Below are positions 17,687-26,615 of a stretch of 64,000 bases of DNA, in pieces. The stretch lies in the NCBI RefSeq assembly GCF_900083545.1, contig NZ_LT559262.1, positions 1,402,397 to 1,466,396 of the forward strand, read 5' to 3'. Every line of letters starts with the position of its first letter. Within the stretch, counting starts at the first letter, position 1. Origin of the DNA: Alistipes provencensis (GTDB lineage: Bacteria; Bacteroidota; Bacteroidia; Bacteroidales; Rikenellaceae). The notes beneath the pieces were generated by a model that worked only from the letters and a program-made list of their open reading frames with translations, was not told the DNA's origin and did not search any database. The translations under genes were made by a program, and so were the position numbers.

Positions 17687-18373
17687 ATGTTCACTCCCGA
17701 CGATATACTCTACGAGGACAATCACCTGCTGATCGTCAACAAACACTGCGGCGATCTGGTGCAGCCCGATCCTTCGGGCGAAAGCGCTTTGGAGGACCAG
17801 ATCAAGGCCTTCATCAAAGGGCGCGACGCGAAACCCGGCGAGGTGTTCCTCGGCGTGGTGCACCGCATCGACCGTCCGGTGAGCGGTGTCGTGCTTTTCG
17901 CCAAGACGTCGAAGGCGCTGGTTCGCCTGAACGAGATGATCCGCGAAGGCCGTATCCATAAGGTCTACTGGGCGCTGACCGAAGCCACGCCCGATCCCGA
18001 GAGCGGCGAGTTGTGCCACTATATCCTGCGCGACGGCAAGACCAACCGTTCGCGGGCTTACGACGCTCCGAAGGGCGATGCCAAGCAGGCGCGCCTGCGC
18101 TATGCGACGCTCGGGGCGGGCACGAACTATACGCTCGTGGAGGTCGAACTGCTGACGGGCCGCCACCACCAGATTCGGGCCCAGCTCTCGAAGATCGGGT
18201 GTCCGATCCGCGGCGATCTGAAATACGGCGCCCGGCGCTCTCTGCCCGGGGGCGGCATTTCGCTCCATTCGCGCCGTGTCGAATTCGAACATCCCGTGCG
18301 GCGTGAGCCCGTTTCGGTCATGGCTCCCGTGCCTGCGGGCGACAACCTGTGGGCCTATTTCGAAAACCTGTAA
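17687..18373 (+). CDS. RluA-family pseudouridine synthase
   Basis: The product isomerises uridine to pseudouridine in rRNA or tRNA. The 228-residue protein is a bare catalytic domain without the N-terminal S4 domain of RluC and RluD. HRIDRPVSGVVLFAKT carries the catalytic Asp62, and LLTGRHHQIRAQLSKIGCPI with GDLKYGA are the later family motifs. The start at 17687, 8 bp after the cytidine deaminase stop, gives the standard beginning (DDILYEDNHLLIVNKH); an upstream in-frame extension overlaps that gene and is unlikely. Target nucleotide cannot be deduced; Bacteroidetes carry several such paralogues. Confidence 0.88.
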   Translation: MFTPDDILYEDNHLLIVNKHCGDLVQPDPSGESALEDQIKAFIKGRDAKPGEVFLGVVHRIDRPVSGVVLFAKTSKALVRLNEMIREGRIHKVYWALTEATPDPESGELCHYILRDGKTNRSRAYDAPKGDAKQARLRYATLGAGTNYTLVEVELLTGRHHQIRAQLSKIGCPIRGDLKYGARRSLPGGGISLHSRRVEFEHPVRREPVSVMAPVPAGDNLWAYFENL

Positions 18374-18387
18374 CCCCGCCTTGTGGT

Positions 18388-18840
18388 ATGCGACTGCTGA
18401 TCCAGCGTGTGAAACACGCATCCGTCACCATCGACGGCGAAGTCCGCTCCCGGATCGGCGCCGGACTGCTGGCACTGGTCGGCGTCGGGAACGACGACGG
18501 CGCGGAGGACATCGAGTACCTCGCGGGGAAACTGACGCGGCTGCGCATCTTCGACGACGAGGCCGGGGTGATGAACCTCGATGTCGTGCAGACCGGCGGC
18601 GAAGTGCTGGTCGTGAGCCAGTTCACGCTTCAGGCCTCTACACGCAAAGGTAACCGCCCGAGTTATATTCATGCGGCTCCCGAAGCCGTTTCACGGCCCC
18701 TCTACGAGCAGTTTGCGGCCCGTGTCGCGGAGCTGCTGGGGCGGGAGGTCGCCACGGGCGAATTCGGGGCCGACATGCAGGTCGGGCTGGTCAACGACGG
18801 CCCGGTGACGATCTGGATGGATTCGAAACACAAAGAATAA
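18388..18840 (+). CDS. dtd: D-aminoacyl-tRNA deacylase
   Basis: The enzyme hydrolyses D-amino acids mischarged on tRNA, a quality-control step of translation. The 150-residue length is standard. The two active-site signatures are present: SQFTLQASTRKGNRPS (the SQxT-type motif) and the C-terminal NDGPVTIWMD (cis Gly-Pro motif). The ATG at 18388 gives the canonical MRLLIQRVKHASVTIDG beginning, 14 bp after the pseudouridine synthase, so translation-related genes are grouped here. An upstream ATG at 18349 lies inside the preceding gene and adds a non-conserved extension. Confidence 0.93.
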   Translation: MRLLIQRVKHASVTIDGEVRSRIGAGLLALVGVGNDDGAEDIEYLAGKLTRLRIFDDEAGVMNLDVVQTGGEVLVVSQFTLQASTRKGNRPSYIHAAPEAVSRPLYEQFAARVAELLGREVATGEFGADMQVGLVNDGPVTIWMDSKHKE

Positions 18841-18845
18841 ACGCG

Positions 18846-20072
18846 ATGCTGATGAAAAAGATTTTTGCGCTTCTGATTGCGGCCCTTTCCGTGGCCTTTG
18901 TCGCCTGCGGGGATGAAAAGACGGATAACGGGAACGACTGGTTCCTCGCGCCCGAATCCTCGGTCGACGGCACGACGGTCTCCCTGACCTGCCTCACGCG
19001 CTTCGGCGACGGGGTGTTGGAGGGACTCGGCGCGGGATTTTCCTGCGCGGCGCTGACCGACGCGGGGCTCGACGAGTTCGTCGACTATACGGATGTCACG
19101 GTCGACGGCAACCGTCTGTCGGCCCGGGTGAGCGGCCTTCAGCCCGAGACGACCTACGTTTTCTATGCCTATGCCGAACTGCCGATGGGGCGCACTCGAA
19201 GCGTCTCGGCCGCATTCGAGACCGGCAAAGGCGGTGATGATCCCGGTCCGGGGCCCGACCCTGATCCCGATCCCGATTCCGGACTGACCAAATATACGGG
19301 ATGGGCGGAATTGCCTGCCGTTCAGGATCGTCCCGACGACTATTACTATGCGGCCCACTACTGCAACGGTGCGCCGGGCGGCCGCAATTATTCGGTCTGT
19401 TACAGCAAGGATATGCGCGGTCCGATTTGGGTGGCCTATCCGATGCACGAGAGCTATACGAAGGGTACTGCCGGCGGACAGAATCAGGATTGGAAATTCG
19501 ATCCTGCCATTCCTGCTTTTGTTCAGCCCGATCTGAGTTCCTCGTATAAGGCCAGCGGCGACGGCAGTTTCTCGCGCGGCCATATGCTTGCGTCGAATGA
19601 CCGGCAGTCGGACAAGGCGACCAATAAACAGACTTTTTACTATACGAATATGTCGCCGCAAATTCAGAACGGATTCAATGGCGGTATTTGGGCGACGTTC
19701 GAAAAGAAGTGTCATAACATGATTTGTTCCGACACGCTCTATATGGTGACGGGGGCCTATTTCGCCAATGAAAATACGACTTGCAAGGATAATTCCAATC
19801 CGCAGAAGACGGTCATCGTGCCGACGCATTTCTATAAGGTGCTGATTCGTTCGAAGAGCGGTAATACGGGCAGGCCGCTCTGGGAGCTTTCGGCTGATGA
19901 AATTGAATGTGCGGGTTATTGGTTCGAGCATAAGGCCTATTCGGGCGCAAGTCCGTCGCAGTTCATCAAGTCGGTGGCGTGGATCGAGGAGAAGACGAAG
20001 CTGTCGTTCTTTACCAACGTTCCCAATGCGCCGAAGGAGAAACTCGACGCCGCTTTCTGGAATAAGATATAG
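18846..20072 (+). CDS. DNA/RNA non-specific endonuclease (NUC1 family) lipoprotein
   Basis: The 408-residue product has a lipoprotein signal (VAFVAC, Cys21) and so is placed in the cell envelope, probably surface-exposed. Residues about 30-130 form a beta-rich fibronectin- or Ig-like domain (LQPETTYVFYAYAE), followed by an acidic-proline linker of repeated Asp-Pro pairs (about 133-145). The nuclease domain follows, with SRGHMLASNDRQ around His246 matching the catalytic D/SRGH motif of NUC1 enzymes, and an Asn-rich metal site downstream (FYYTNMSPQ). It would degrade extracellular DNA and RNA for nutrient or defence use. It lies 5 bp after dtd and 2 bp before the radical SAM gene. No immunity protein is visible, consistent with export. 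Confidence 0.9.
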   Translation: MLMKKIFALLIAALSVAFVACGDEKTDNGNDWFLAPESSVDGTTVSLTCLTRFGDGVLEGLGAGFSCAALTDAGLDEFVDYTDVTVDGNRLSARVSGLQPETTYVFYAYAELPMGRTRSVSAAFETGKGGDDPGPGPDPDPDPDSGLTKYTGWAELPAVQDRPDDYYYAAHYCNGAPGGRNYSVCYSKDMRGPIWVAYPMHESYTKGTAGGQNQDWKFDPAIPAFVQPDLSSSYKASGDGSFSRGHMLASNDRQSDKATNKQTFYYTNMSPQIQNGFNGGIWATFEKKCHNMICSDTLYMVTGAYFANENTTCKDNSNPQKTVIVPTHFYKVLIRSKSGNTGRPLWELSADEIECAGYWFEHKAYSGASPSQFIKSVAWIEEKTKLSFFTNVPNAPKEKLDAAFWNKI

Positions 20073-20074
20073 CG

Positions 20075-21040
20075 ATGATCTATCCTTGGGGCGACGGGCG
20101 GCGGTTCAACTCCTATGCGGGTTATTTTCGCCGGATGTTCGGCGGCCGGGTTCAGAAACTCTCGGTCGATGCGGGTTTTACCTGCCCCAATCGCGACGGC
20201 ACTGTTGGAAAAGGAGGGTGTACGTTCTGTGACAACGGGGCGTTTACACCCTCTTACTGCACCCCTGCGAAGAGCATCCGGCAGCAGATCGACGAGGGCA
20301 TCGAGTTCCACCGCAACCGCTACCGTACGGCCCGGCAATATCTGGTCTATTTCCAGTCGTTTTCCAACACCTATGCCCCGCTGGAGCGTCTGAAAGAGCT
20401 TTACGGCGAGGCGCTGGCGCATCCCGAAGTGGCAGGCATCGTCGTCGGCACGCGCCCCGACTGCGTGGACGAGGCGAAACTCGACTGGTTCGCCGAATTG
20501 GCCCGCGACCGCTATGTGGCCCTCGAATACGGCATCGAATCCACCTGCGACGCCTCATTGCGGGCCGTCAACCGCGGCCACGATTTCGCCTGCGCCCGCC
20601 GGGCCGTGGAGATGACCGCCGAGCGGGGGCTGCCCGTCGGGGCGCACTTCATACTGGGGCTTCCGGGCGAGACCGACGAGATGCTGCTGGCGCAGACCGC
20701 GCGGATCAACGCCCTGCCGCTCACGACCGTGAAGTTCCACCAACTGCAGGTCTTCCGCTCGACGCCGATGGCCGCCGAGTACGACGCCGATCCCGGGCGT
20801 TTCCGCTTCTGGGAGCCCGACGAGTACATCGACCTGTTCGTCGAAATCCTCCGCCGCCTGCGTCCGGATCTGGTCGTCGAACGCTTCGCCTCGGAGGCGC
20901 CTCCGCGCTACCATTACGGCCGCAACTGGGGGCTGATACGCAACGAGCAACTGCTCGCCCGGCTTGAGAAAAGATTGGAGGAACGCAATGTCTATCAAGG
21001 CGAATTTTTTACTATCTTCGCCGAAAATAACTTTGAATAA
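20075..21040 (+). CDS. Radical SAM protein, TIGR01212/YhcC family
   Basis: The 321-residue protein has an iron-sulfur cluster motif near its N-terminus, CPNRDGTVGKGGCTFCDN, with the spacing seen in YhcC-type proteins (Cys followed by a longer insert and CxxC), then the SAM-binding EYGIEST and GAHFILGLPGETDEM segments of the TIM barrel. YhcC proteins are broadly conserved in bacteria, and some members have been linked to tRNA modification, but I cannot assign a reaction here. The gene begins 2 bp after the nuclease and precedes yitT by 12 bp. Length and motif order are complete. Confidence 0.87.
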   Translation: MIYPWGDGRRFNSYAGYFRRMFGGRVQKLSVDAGFTCPNRDGTVGKGGCTFCDNGAFTPSYCTPAKSIRQQIDEGIEFHRNRYRTARQYLVYFQSFSNTYAPLERLKELYGEALAHPEVAGIVVGTRPDCVDEAKLDWFAELARDRYVALEYGIESTCDASLRAVNRGHDFACARRAVEMTAERGLPVGAHFILGLPGETDEMLLAQTARINALPLTTVKFHQLQVFRSTPMAAEYDADPGRFRFWEPDEYIDLFVEILRRLRPDLVVERFASEAPPRYHYGRNWGLIRNEQLLARLEKRLEERNVYQGEFFTIFAENNFE

Positions 21041-21052
21041 AAAACCATCGCT

Positions 21053-21946
21053 ATGAAATCCATTTCCCCGGATATCGTGCTGAAGCCTGTCAAGGAGTAT
21101 ATTCTGATGGCCGTCGGCATGTTGATGTACTCTTTCGGCTGGATCGGCTGTATCCTTCCGGCCGGCGGTGTAGGCGGCGGCGCGGCAGGTCTGTCGCTCG
21201 TGCTGTGCAAGGCCCTTTCGGCGGCGGGGATCGACCTGCAGATCGGTACGATGGTCTTCATCATCAATGCCGTCCTGCTGCTCGTGGCCGGTTTCATCGT
21301 GGGGTGGAATTTCGGCCTCAAGACCATCTTCTGCGTGGTGGTCATTTCTCTGGGCATGAACTTTTGGCAGGAGGCGCTTCCCGAAGGCAATTTCCTCGGC
21401 ATCGAGCCGCTTCTGGCGGTCGTGCTGGGCGGTATTCTGGCCGGTGCCGGCATCGCGCTGTGTTTCACGCAGGGCGGTTCGACGGGCGGCACGGACATCG
21501 TGGCGATGGTTATCAACAAGTACCGCACGGTCAGCTATGGCAAGATACTCATCTACTCCGATTTCGTCATCATCGGCTCTTCGCTGCTCGTGGGCATGGG
21601 CATCAGCGCCGTGATCTACGGCTATGTGATGACGGCTGTCGTGGGCTATACGGTCGATTTGATCATGGCGGGCAACCAGCAGTCGAGTCAGGTTTTCATC
21701 GTCACGCACGACTACGAAAAGATGGCCCAAGCGATTGTTGACAACATACACCGCGGGGTCACGCTCATCGACTCGCAGGGATGGTATTCGAAGGAGCGTT
21801 CGAAGATCGTCATGGTCGTCTGCCGCAAGCGCGAGACGGCGATGATCCTGAAATTCGTCAAGACCATCGATCCCGACGCCTTTATGACCGTCGGTTCGGT
21901 CATGGGCGTCTACGGCAAGGGATTTCAGGCGATAGGGAAGGGCTGA
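21053..21946 (+). CDS. YitT-family membrane protein (DUF161-DUF2179)
   Basis: A 297-residue integral membrane protein with about five or six hydrophobic helices in the first 190 residues, including the glycine-rich GGVGGGAAGLSLVLCKAL and a second repeat-like GGSTGGTDIVAMVINKY, hallmark loops of YitT proteins. A soluble C-terminal DUF2179 domain (about 205-290, SQVFIVTHDYEKMAQAI to VMGVYGKGF) follows. The transported substrate, if any, is unknown for this family. Its stop TGA shares one base with the priA start (TGATG), indicating translational coupling. Confidence 0.9.
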   Translation: MKSISPDIVLKPVKEYILMAVGMLMYSFGWIGCILPAGGVGGGAAGLSLVLCKALSAAGIDLQIGTMVFIINAVLLLVAGFIVGWNFGLKTIFCVVVISLGMNFWQEALPEGNFLGIEPLLAVVLGGILAGAGIALCFTQGGSTGGTDIVAMVINKYRTVSYGKILIYSDFVIIGSSLLVGMGISAVIYGYVMTAVVGYTVDLIMAGNQQSSQVFIVTHDYEKMAQAIVDNIHRGVTLIDSQGWYSKERSKIVMVVCRKRETAMILKFVKTIDPDAFMTVGSVMGVYGKGFQAIGKG

Positions 21947-24204
21947 TGCTCCGCTATGCCGACATAGTCCTGCCGCTGGCGCAGCCGGCCTATACGTTCG
22001 CCGTGCCCGAGGGGACGGAGGTCGTGGCCGGGCAGGCTGTGGCGGTGCAGTTCGGCCCCCGCAAATTCTATACGGGTATCGTGTGGCGGGTCCACGACCG
22101 GAAGCCCGATTTCAAACGCATCAAATCCATCCACCGCGTCCTCTACGACGCCCCGTTGCTCTCGGCGCAGCAGATGTCGCTCTGGGAGTGGATCGCCGCG
22201 TACTACATGTGCTCGGTGGGCGAGGTGATGCGCGTGGCGCTGCCGGCGCTGATGAAGCCCTCGGGCGACACGGAGGAGGAGTTCTCCGACGACGAATTCC
22301 GGCCCCGGACGGAGTGTTATGTGGCGCTGGCCCCGGAACTGCACGGTGAGGCGGCGTTCCACGAGGCGTGCGAGAAGCTCGAGCGGCGCGCCCCGAGACA
22401 GTACGAAGCGCTGCTGGAATTGGCCGCGGCCGGCGACGAAACGCGCATCTCGACGGGCGAGGTGGCCCGCCGCCTGCTCCGGGCCGACTACGCCGTGCTG
22501 CATGCCCTTGAACGCAAGAAACTGATCGTCTGCACGGAGCGCGAACGCACCGTCGAGCGCGGCGGCTCGGCCTTCCGCCTGCCGGAGCTCACCGCCCACC
22601 AGCAGACGGCGCTCGATGCGCTGCGCGGGGAGTTTGCCGCCGGGAAAACCACGGCCCTGCTGCAAGGGATCACCGGCTCGGGCAAGACCGAAATCTATAT
22701 CCACCTGATCGCCGAGGTGCTGGCACGGGGCGGCGACGTGTTGCTGCTGGTTCCCGAGATCGCCCTCACGGCCCAGCTCATCGCGCGTATGGAGCGCATT
22801 TTCGGCAGCCGCGTCACACCCTACCATTCGAAACTCACCAACCGCCGCCGCATGGAGACCTACCTGCGGCTGAACCGCTCCGAAGGGGGCGAGTTCGTCG
22901 TCGGGGTCCGCTCGTCGATCTTCCTGCCGCTGAAACGGCTGCAACTGGTCATCGTCGACGAGGAGCACGACGCCAGTTATAAGCAGACCGAGCCTGCGCC
23001 GCGCTACAATGCCCGCGACTGCGCCGTGGTGATGGCCCGTTTGGTAGGGGGCCGCACGCTGCTGGGCAGCGCCACGCCGTCGCTCGAAACGTGGCTCAAC
23101 GCCGCGTCGGGCAAGTACGGCCGGGCGGAACTCACGGAGCGTTACGGCGATGCCCGGCCGCCCGAGATCCTCGTGTCCGACACCCTGCGGGCCGCCAAGC
23201 GCGGCGAGCGCAAGGCCCATTTCAACAAACTCCTGCTGGACAAGATCGGCGAAGCCCTCGACCGGGGCGAACAGGTGATGCTGTTCCAGAACCGCCGCGG
23301 CTTCTCGCCCTATGTCGAGTGCTCCGAATGCGGCTGGACGGCCCGCTGTCCCCACTGCAATGTCACGCTGACCTACCACAAGAACGGGCAGAAGCTCGTC
23401 TGCCACTACTGCGGCTATACGGCTCCGGTTCCGGCGAAATGCCCCTCGTGCAAGGTCTCGGATGTGATCCCGATGGGCTTCGGTACCGAAAAAGTCGAAG
23501 AAGAGATTGCCAAAATCTTCCCTGAAGCGCGTATCGCGCGGTTGGACCGCGACAGCGTGACCTCCGAAAAGGCCTTCAACGCCATCATCGCCGATTTCGA
23601 AGCCCGCAAGACCGACATTCTGGTCGGCACGCAGATGATTACCAAGGGGTTCGACTTCGGGGGCGTTTCGCTGGTGGGTATCCTCAATGCCGATAATTTG
23701 CTGAACAATCCCGATTTCCGGGCCGCCGAGCGGGCCTTCCAGTTGATGATGCAGGTGGCGGGCCGTGCCGGACGCCGCTCGGAAGGGGGCGAGGTGGTGG
23801 TTCAGACCTCCGAGCCGGGGCACCCCGTCATCCGGCAGGTCGTGGCGGGCGATTTCGAGACCATGGCCCGTGCCCAGCTCGCTGAACGCGAAGCCTTTTT
23901 CTATCCGCCCTATGCGCGGGTCACGTCGCTTATGCTGCGCCACCGCGACCCCGCGCTATTGCGGCAGGGAGTCATGGAGCTGGCCGCGTGCCTGCGGGTC
24001 CGCTTCGGCCGCCGCGTACTGGGGCCCATGACTCCGCCCGTCGACCGCATCCGCGGCGAATACCTCGCGGGGCTGCTTCTGAAGATAGAGAGCGGCGCTT
24101 CGTCGGCCCGCGCCCGTGAACTGCTCGCCGCCGAGCTGAAAACTTTCTCCGAAAATCCGGCTTTCAAGGCCGTTACCGTCGTCGTCAATGTCGATCCTCA
24201 GTGA
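21946..24204 (+). CDS. priA: Primosomal protein N', replication restart helicase
   Basis: PriA recognises stalled forks and reloads the replicative helicase. The 752-residue product has an N-terminal 3'-end-binding domain (DIVLPLAQPAYTFAVPEG), helicase motif I GITGSGKTEIYIHL (Walker A), motif II VDEEHDASYKQ, and the eight-cysteine zinc module between helicase motifs (CSECGWTARCPHC, then CHYCGY and CPSCK). GTQMITKGFDFGGVSLVG and QVAGRAGR are later helicase motifs. I chose the ATG at 21946 that overlaps the yitT stop, because it gives the conserved N-terminus. DnaB, its downstream functional partner, lies 840 bp further on. Confidence 0.97.
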   Translation: MLRYADIVLPLAQPAYTFAVPEGTEVVAGQAVAVQFGPRKFYTGIVWRVHDRKPDFKRIKSIHRVLYDAPLLSAQQMSLWEWIAAYYMCSVGEVMRVALPALMKPSGDTEEEFSDDEFRPRTECYVALAPELHGEAAFHEACEKLERRAPRQYEALLELAAAGDETRISTGEVARRLLRADYAVLHALERKKLIVCTERERTVERGGSAFRLPELTAHQQTALDALRGEFAAGKTTALLQGITGSGKTEIYIHLIAEVLARGGDVLLLVPEIALTAQLIARMERIFGSRVTPYHSKLTNRRRMETYLRLNRSEGGEFVVGVRSSIFLPLKRLQLVIVDEEHDASYKQTEPAPRYNARDCAVVMARLVGGRTLLGSATPSLETWLNAASGKYGRAELTERYGDARPPEILVSDTLRAAKRGERKAHFNKLLLDKIGEALDRGEQVMLFQNRRGFSPYVECSECGWTARCPHCNVTLTYHKNGQKLVCHYCGYTAPVPAKCPSCKVSDVIPMGFGTEKVEEEIAKIFPEARIARLDRDSVTSEKAFNAIIADFEARKTDILVGTQMITKGFDFGGVSLVGILNADNLLNNPDFRAAERAFQLMMQVAGRAGRRSEGGEVVVQTSEPGHPVIRQVVAGDFETMARAQLAEREAFFYPPYARVTSLMLRHRDPALLRQGVMELAACLRVRFGRRVLGPMTPPVDRIRGEYLAGLLLKIESGASSARARELLAAELKTFSENPAFKAVTVVVNVDPQ

Positions 24205-24910
24205 TCTCGCGCACGATGTCGCGTCGCTGCTGTTTCCGGCCCGCTGTGCGGTCTGCGGGGAGCCGCTTGCGCGCGGTGAACGGACGGTCTGCACCTTCTG
24301 CCGCGCCACGGCGCCCCTGACCGGATATTGGAACGAGGCCGACAACCCCGTCGCCCGCAAATGCTGGGGGCTGGTGCCCGTCGAGCGGGCCTCGGGGTTC
24401 CTCTTCTTCGTCCATGCAAGCGGCTGGCGGAGGTTGATTCACGGCTTCAAATACCACGGTGCGTGGCGCACGGCCCGGGAGATGGGCGCGTGGTACGGGC
24501 GGCACCTCCGGGAGAGCGGGCTTTACGACGATGTGGATGTCGTTGTCCCGATGCCCCTGCATCCTTTCCGGCGGTGCCGGAGGGGTTACAACCAGTCGGA
24601 ATATCTCGCCGAAGGGATCGCCTCGCAACTGGGCGTCGGGGTCGACCGCCGCAGTGTCCGCCGCAGGCGCAATACGCCCAGTCAGGCTCTCCAGTCCCAC
24701 CGCGACCGGGCCCGCAATGTCGAGGGAGCCTTTGCGGTCCGCCACCCCGAGCGGCTCGCCGGGCGGCATGTGCTGCTGGTCGACGACGTGATGACCACGG
24801 GCAACACGCTCCTCGCGTGCGCCGCCGAAATCCTCCGCGCCGCACCCGGCTGCCGCGTCAGCATCGCCGTCTTCGCCGTCTCGCGCCGTGAAATGGGCGT
24901 GAAGGAGTAA
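24188..24910 (+). CDS. comF: ComF-family phosphoribosyltransferase-like protein
   Basis: ComF proteins have a small zinc finger and a type I phosphoribosyltransferase fold and are needed for DNA uptake in naturally competent bacteria; in others their role is unclear. The 240-residue product shows the zinc pattern CAVCGEPLARGERTVCTFC near residues 18-38, the family segment VPMPLHPFRRCRRGYNQSEYLAE, and the PRPP loop LLVDDVMTTGNTL. Its start overlaps the end of priA by 17 bp, so the two are probably co-translated. No other competence gene lies beside it, apart from yifB (comM-like) about 1.7 kb on. Confidence 0.9.
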   Translation: MSILSDLAHDVASLLFPARCAVCGEPLARGERTVCTFCRATAPLTGYWNEADNPVARKCWGLVPVERASGFLFFVHASGWRRLIHGFKYHGAWRTAREMGAWYGRHLRESGLYDDVDVVVPMPLHPFRRCRRGYNQSEYLAEGIASQLGVGVDRRSVRRRRNTPSQALQSHRDRARNVEGAFAVRHPERLAGRHVLLVDDVMTTGNTLLACAAEILRAAPGCRVSIAVFAVSRREMGVKE

Positions 24911-24912
24911 AT

Positions 24913-24958
24913 GCCCCGTCGGCGGCCGCCTGCCGGGGCCCCGTGTTATTAACACGGG
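24913..24958 (+). terminator. Pair of stem-loops after comF
   Basis: Two adjacent inverted repeats follow the comF stop: GCCCCG/CGGGGC around a GC-rich interior (24913-24939) and CCCGTGTTA/TAACACGGG (24940-24958). The trailing T run is only three bases, so intrinsic termination is plausible but not certain. They lie just before the dnaB promoter. Confidence 0.45.
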
Positions 24959-24986
24959 TTTGTCGAAAAACTCTTGCCGGGCGGTT

Positions 24987-25016
24987 TTGATATGTCCGGC
25001 CGAATCGCTACTTTTG
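24987..25016 (+). promoter_or_regulatory. Bacteroidetes-type promoter of dnaB
   Basis: TTG (24987-24989), a 19-bp gap and TACTTTTG (25009-25016) match the TTG / TAnnTTTG consensus closely. The dnaB ATG is 27 bp downstream, giving a short leader. Confidence 0.65.
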
Positions 25017-25043
25017 ACCTTTGAAAGAATCCGATAAAAATTC

Positions 25044-26603
25044 ATGGCGAAAGATTTTACCCCCTCCTCCCGCAACCGGGAGGCATTCGAAGCGATGACC
25101 GACACCGTCGGCAACGTACCCCCGCAGGCGATCGAACTGGAGGAGGCCGTACTCGGCGCGCTGATGCTCGAGAAGGACAGCATCATCTCCGTGCAGGAGT
25201 ATGTGACCCCCGAGGCGTTCTACACCGAGGAACACCGGCTGATCTACAAGGCGATCAACGAACTGTCGATGGAGCTCAAACCCATCGACCTCTACACCGT
25301 GACCGAGCGGCTGAAGGTCAAGAAGGAGCTCAAGAAGGTGGGCGGCGCCTCGTACCTCGCGCAGTTGACCCAGAAGGTCGGTTCGGCGGCCAACGTCGAG
25401 TTTCACGCCAAGATCATCGCCCAGAAATACGTCCAGCGGGAGCTGATCCGCTCGGCGACGGAGATCCAGAAACGGTCCTACGACGAATCGACCGATGTCA
25501 CGGAGTTGATCGGCTATGCCGAAGGCGAGATCTTCAAGGTCGCCGAAGGACACGTCAAGCGTTCGGTGCAGTCGTCGAAAGACATTCTGGCCCGTGCGCT
25601 GATGCAGATCGAGGAGGCGTCGAAGAACACCAGCGCCTTCAGCGGCGTGCCGTCGGGTTTCATGGCTCTGGACCGCGTGACGCTGGGCTGGCAGTTGTCC
25701 GACCTCATCATCGTCGCCGCACGTCCCTCGATGGGTAAGACGGCCTTCGTGCTCTCGATGGCCCGCAACATGGCCGTCGACCACGAACAGGGCGTGGCGT
25801 TCTTCTCGCTCGAGATGTCCTCCGTGCAGTTGATGATGCGTCTGATCATTGCCGAGACGGGTCTTTCGGGCAACGATGTCAAGTCGGGCCGCCTGACGCC
25901 CGAGCAGTGGCGTCACCTCGAGTCGGCGACCAAGCCGTTGGGACAGGCGCCGCTCTTCATCGACGACACCCCGGCTCTTTCGGTCTTTGAATTCCGTTCG
26001 AAAGCCCGCCGGCTGAAGATACACAACGACATCAAAATCATCATCATCGACTACCTCCAGTTGATGACCGGCAACCAGGATACGAAAGGCAACCGCGAGC
26101 AGGAGGTGGCCTTCATCTCGCGTACCCTGAAGGCCATCGCCAAGGAGCTGAACGTGCCGGTGATCGCCCTTTCACAGCTGAGCCGTGCCACGGAGATGCG
26201 CGGCGGCTCGAAGCGTCCCCAGCTTTCGGACCTCCGCGAGTCGGGCGCCATCGAGCAGGACGCCGACATCGTGGCTTTCATCCACCGTCCGGAGTATTAC
26301 GGCATCAATCAGGACGAGAACGGCATGCCCACGGCGGGTATGGCCGAGATCATCCTCGCCAAGCACCGTAACGGCGCCGTGTGCGATGTGAACCTGCGCT
26401 TCCTCAAGGAGCAGGCGCGTTTCGCCGACATGGAGGATTCGATGCTTCCGCCCGCACAGGCGTCGGACAGCCAGCAGGCCTACGACGACTATGCCAGCGG
26501 TTCGAACGGCATTTCTGCTCCCGCCTCGGGACTGGGTGCGGCGATGGGCGGCGAGTTCGACGTCAACCGTTCGGCGAATCTCAACGACGAGGCACCTTTT
26601 TAA
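25044..26603 (+). CDS. dnaB: Replicative DNA helicase DnaB
   Basis: DnaB is the hexameric fork helicase. At 519 residues it has the N-terminal DnaG-interaction domain (VPPQAIELEEAVLGALMLEK onward, about 25-125) and the RecA-like motor from about 195, with Walker A ARPSMGKTAFVLS, EMSSVQLMMRL, Walker B IIIIDYLQLM, and SQLSRATEMRGGSKRPQLSD. No intein interrupts the motor. The C-terminal tail (about 470-519) is poor in conserved residues and rich in Ser, Ala and Gly, which is common in Bacteroidetes. It has its own promoter and is 12 bp before yifB. Confidence 0.97.
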   Translation: MAKDFTPSSRNREAFEAMTDTVGNVPPQAIELEEAVLGALMLEKDSIISVQEYVTPEAFYTEEHRLIYKAINELSMELKPIDLYTVTERLKVKKELKKVGGASYLAQLTQKVGSAANVEFHAKIIAQKYVQRELIRSATEIQKRSYDESTDVTELIGYAEGEIFKVAEGHVKRSVQSSKDILARALMQIEEASKNTSAFSGVPSGFMALDRVTLGWQLSDLIIVAARPSMGKTAFVLSMARNMAVDHEQGVAFFSLEMSSVQLMMRLIIAETGLSGNDVKSGRLTPEQWRHLESATKPLGQAPLFIDDTPALSVFEFRSKARRLKIHNDIKIIIIDYLQLMTGNQDTKGNREQEVAFISRTLKAIAKELNVPVIALSQLSRATEMRGGSKRPQLSDLRESGAIEQDADIVAFIHRPEYYGINQDENGMPTAGMAEIILAKHRNGAVCDVNLRFLKEQARFADMEDSMLPPAQASDSQQAYDDYASGSNGISAPASGLGAAMGGEFDVNRSANLNDEAPF

Positions 26604-26615
26604 AGACCGGCGAAT

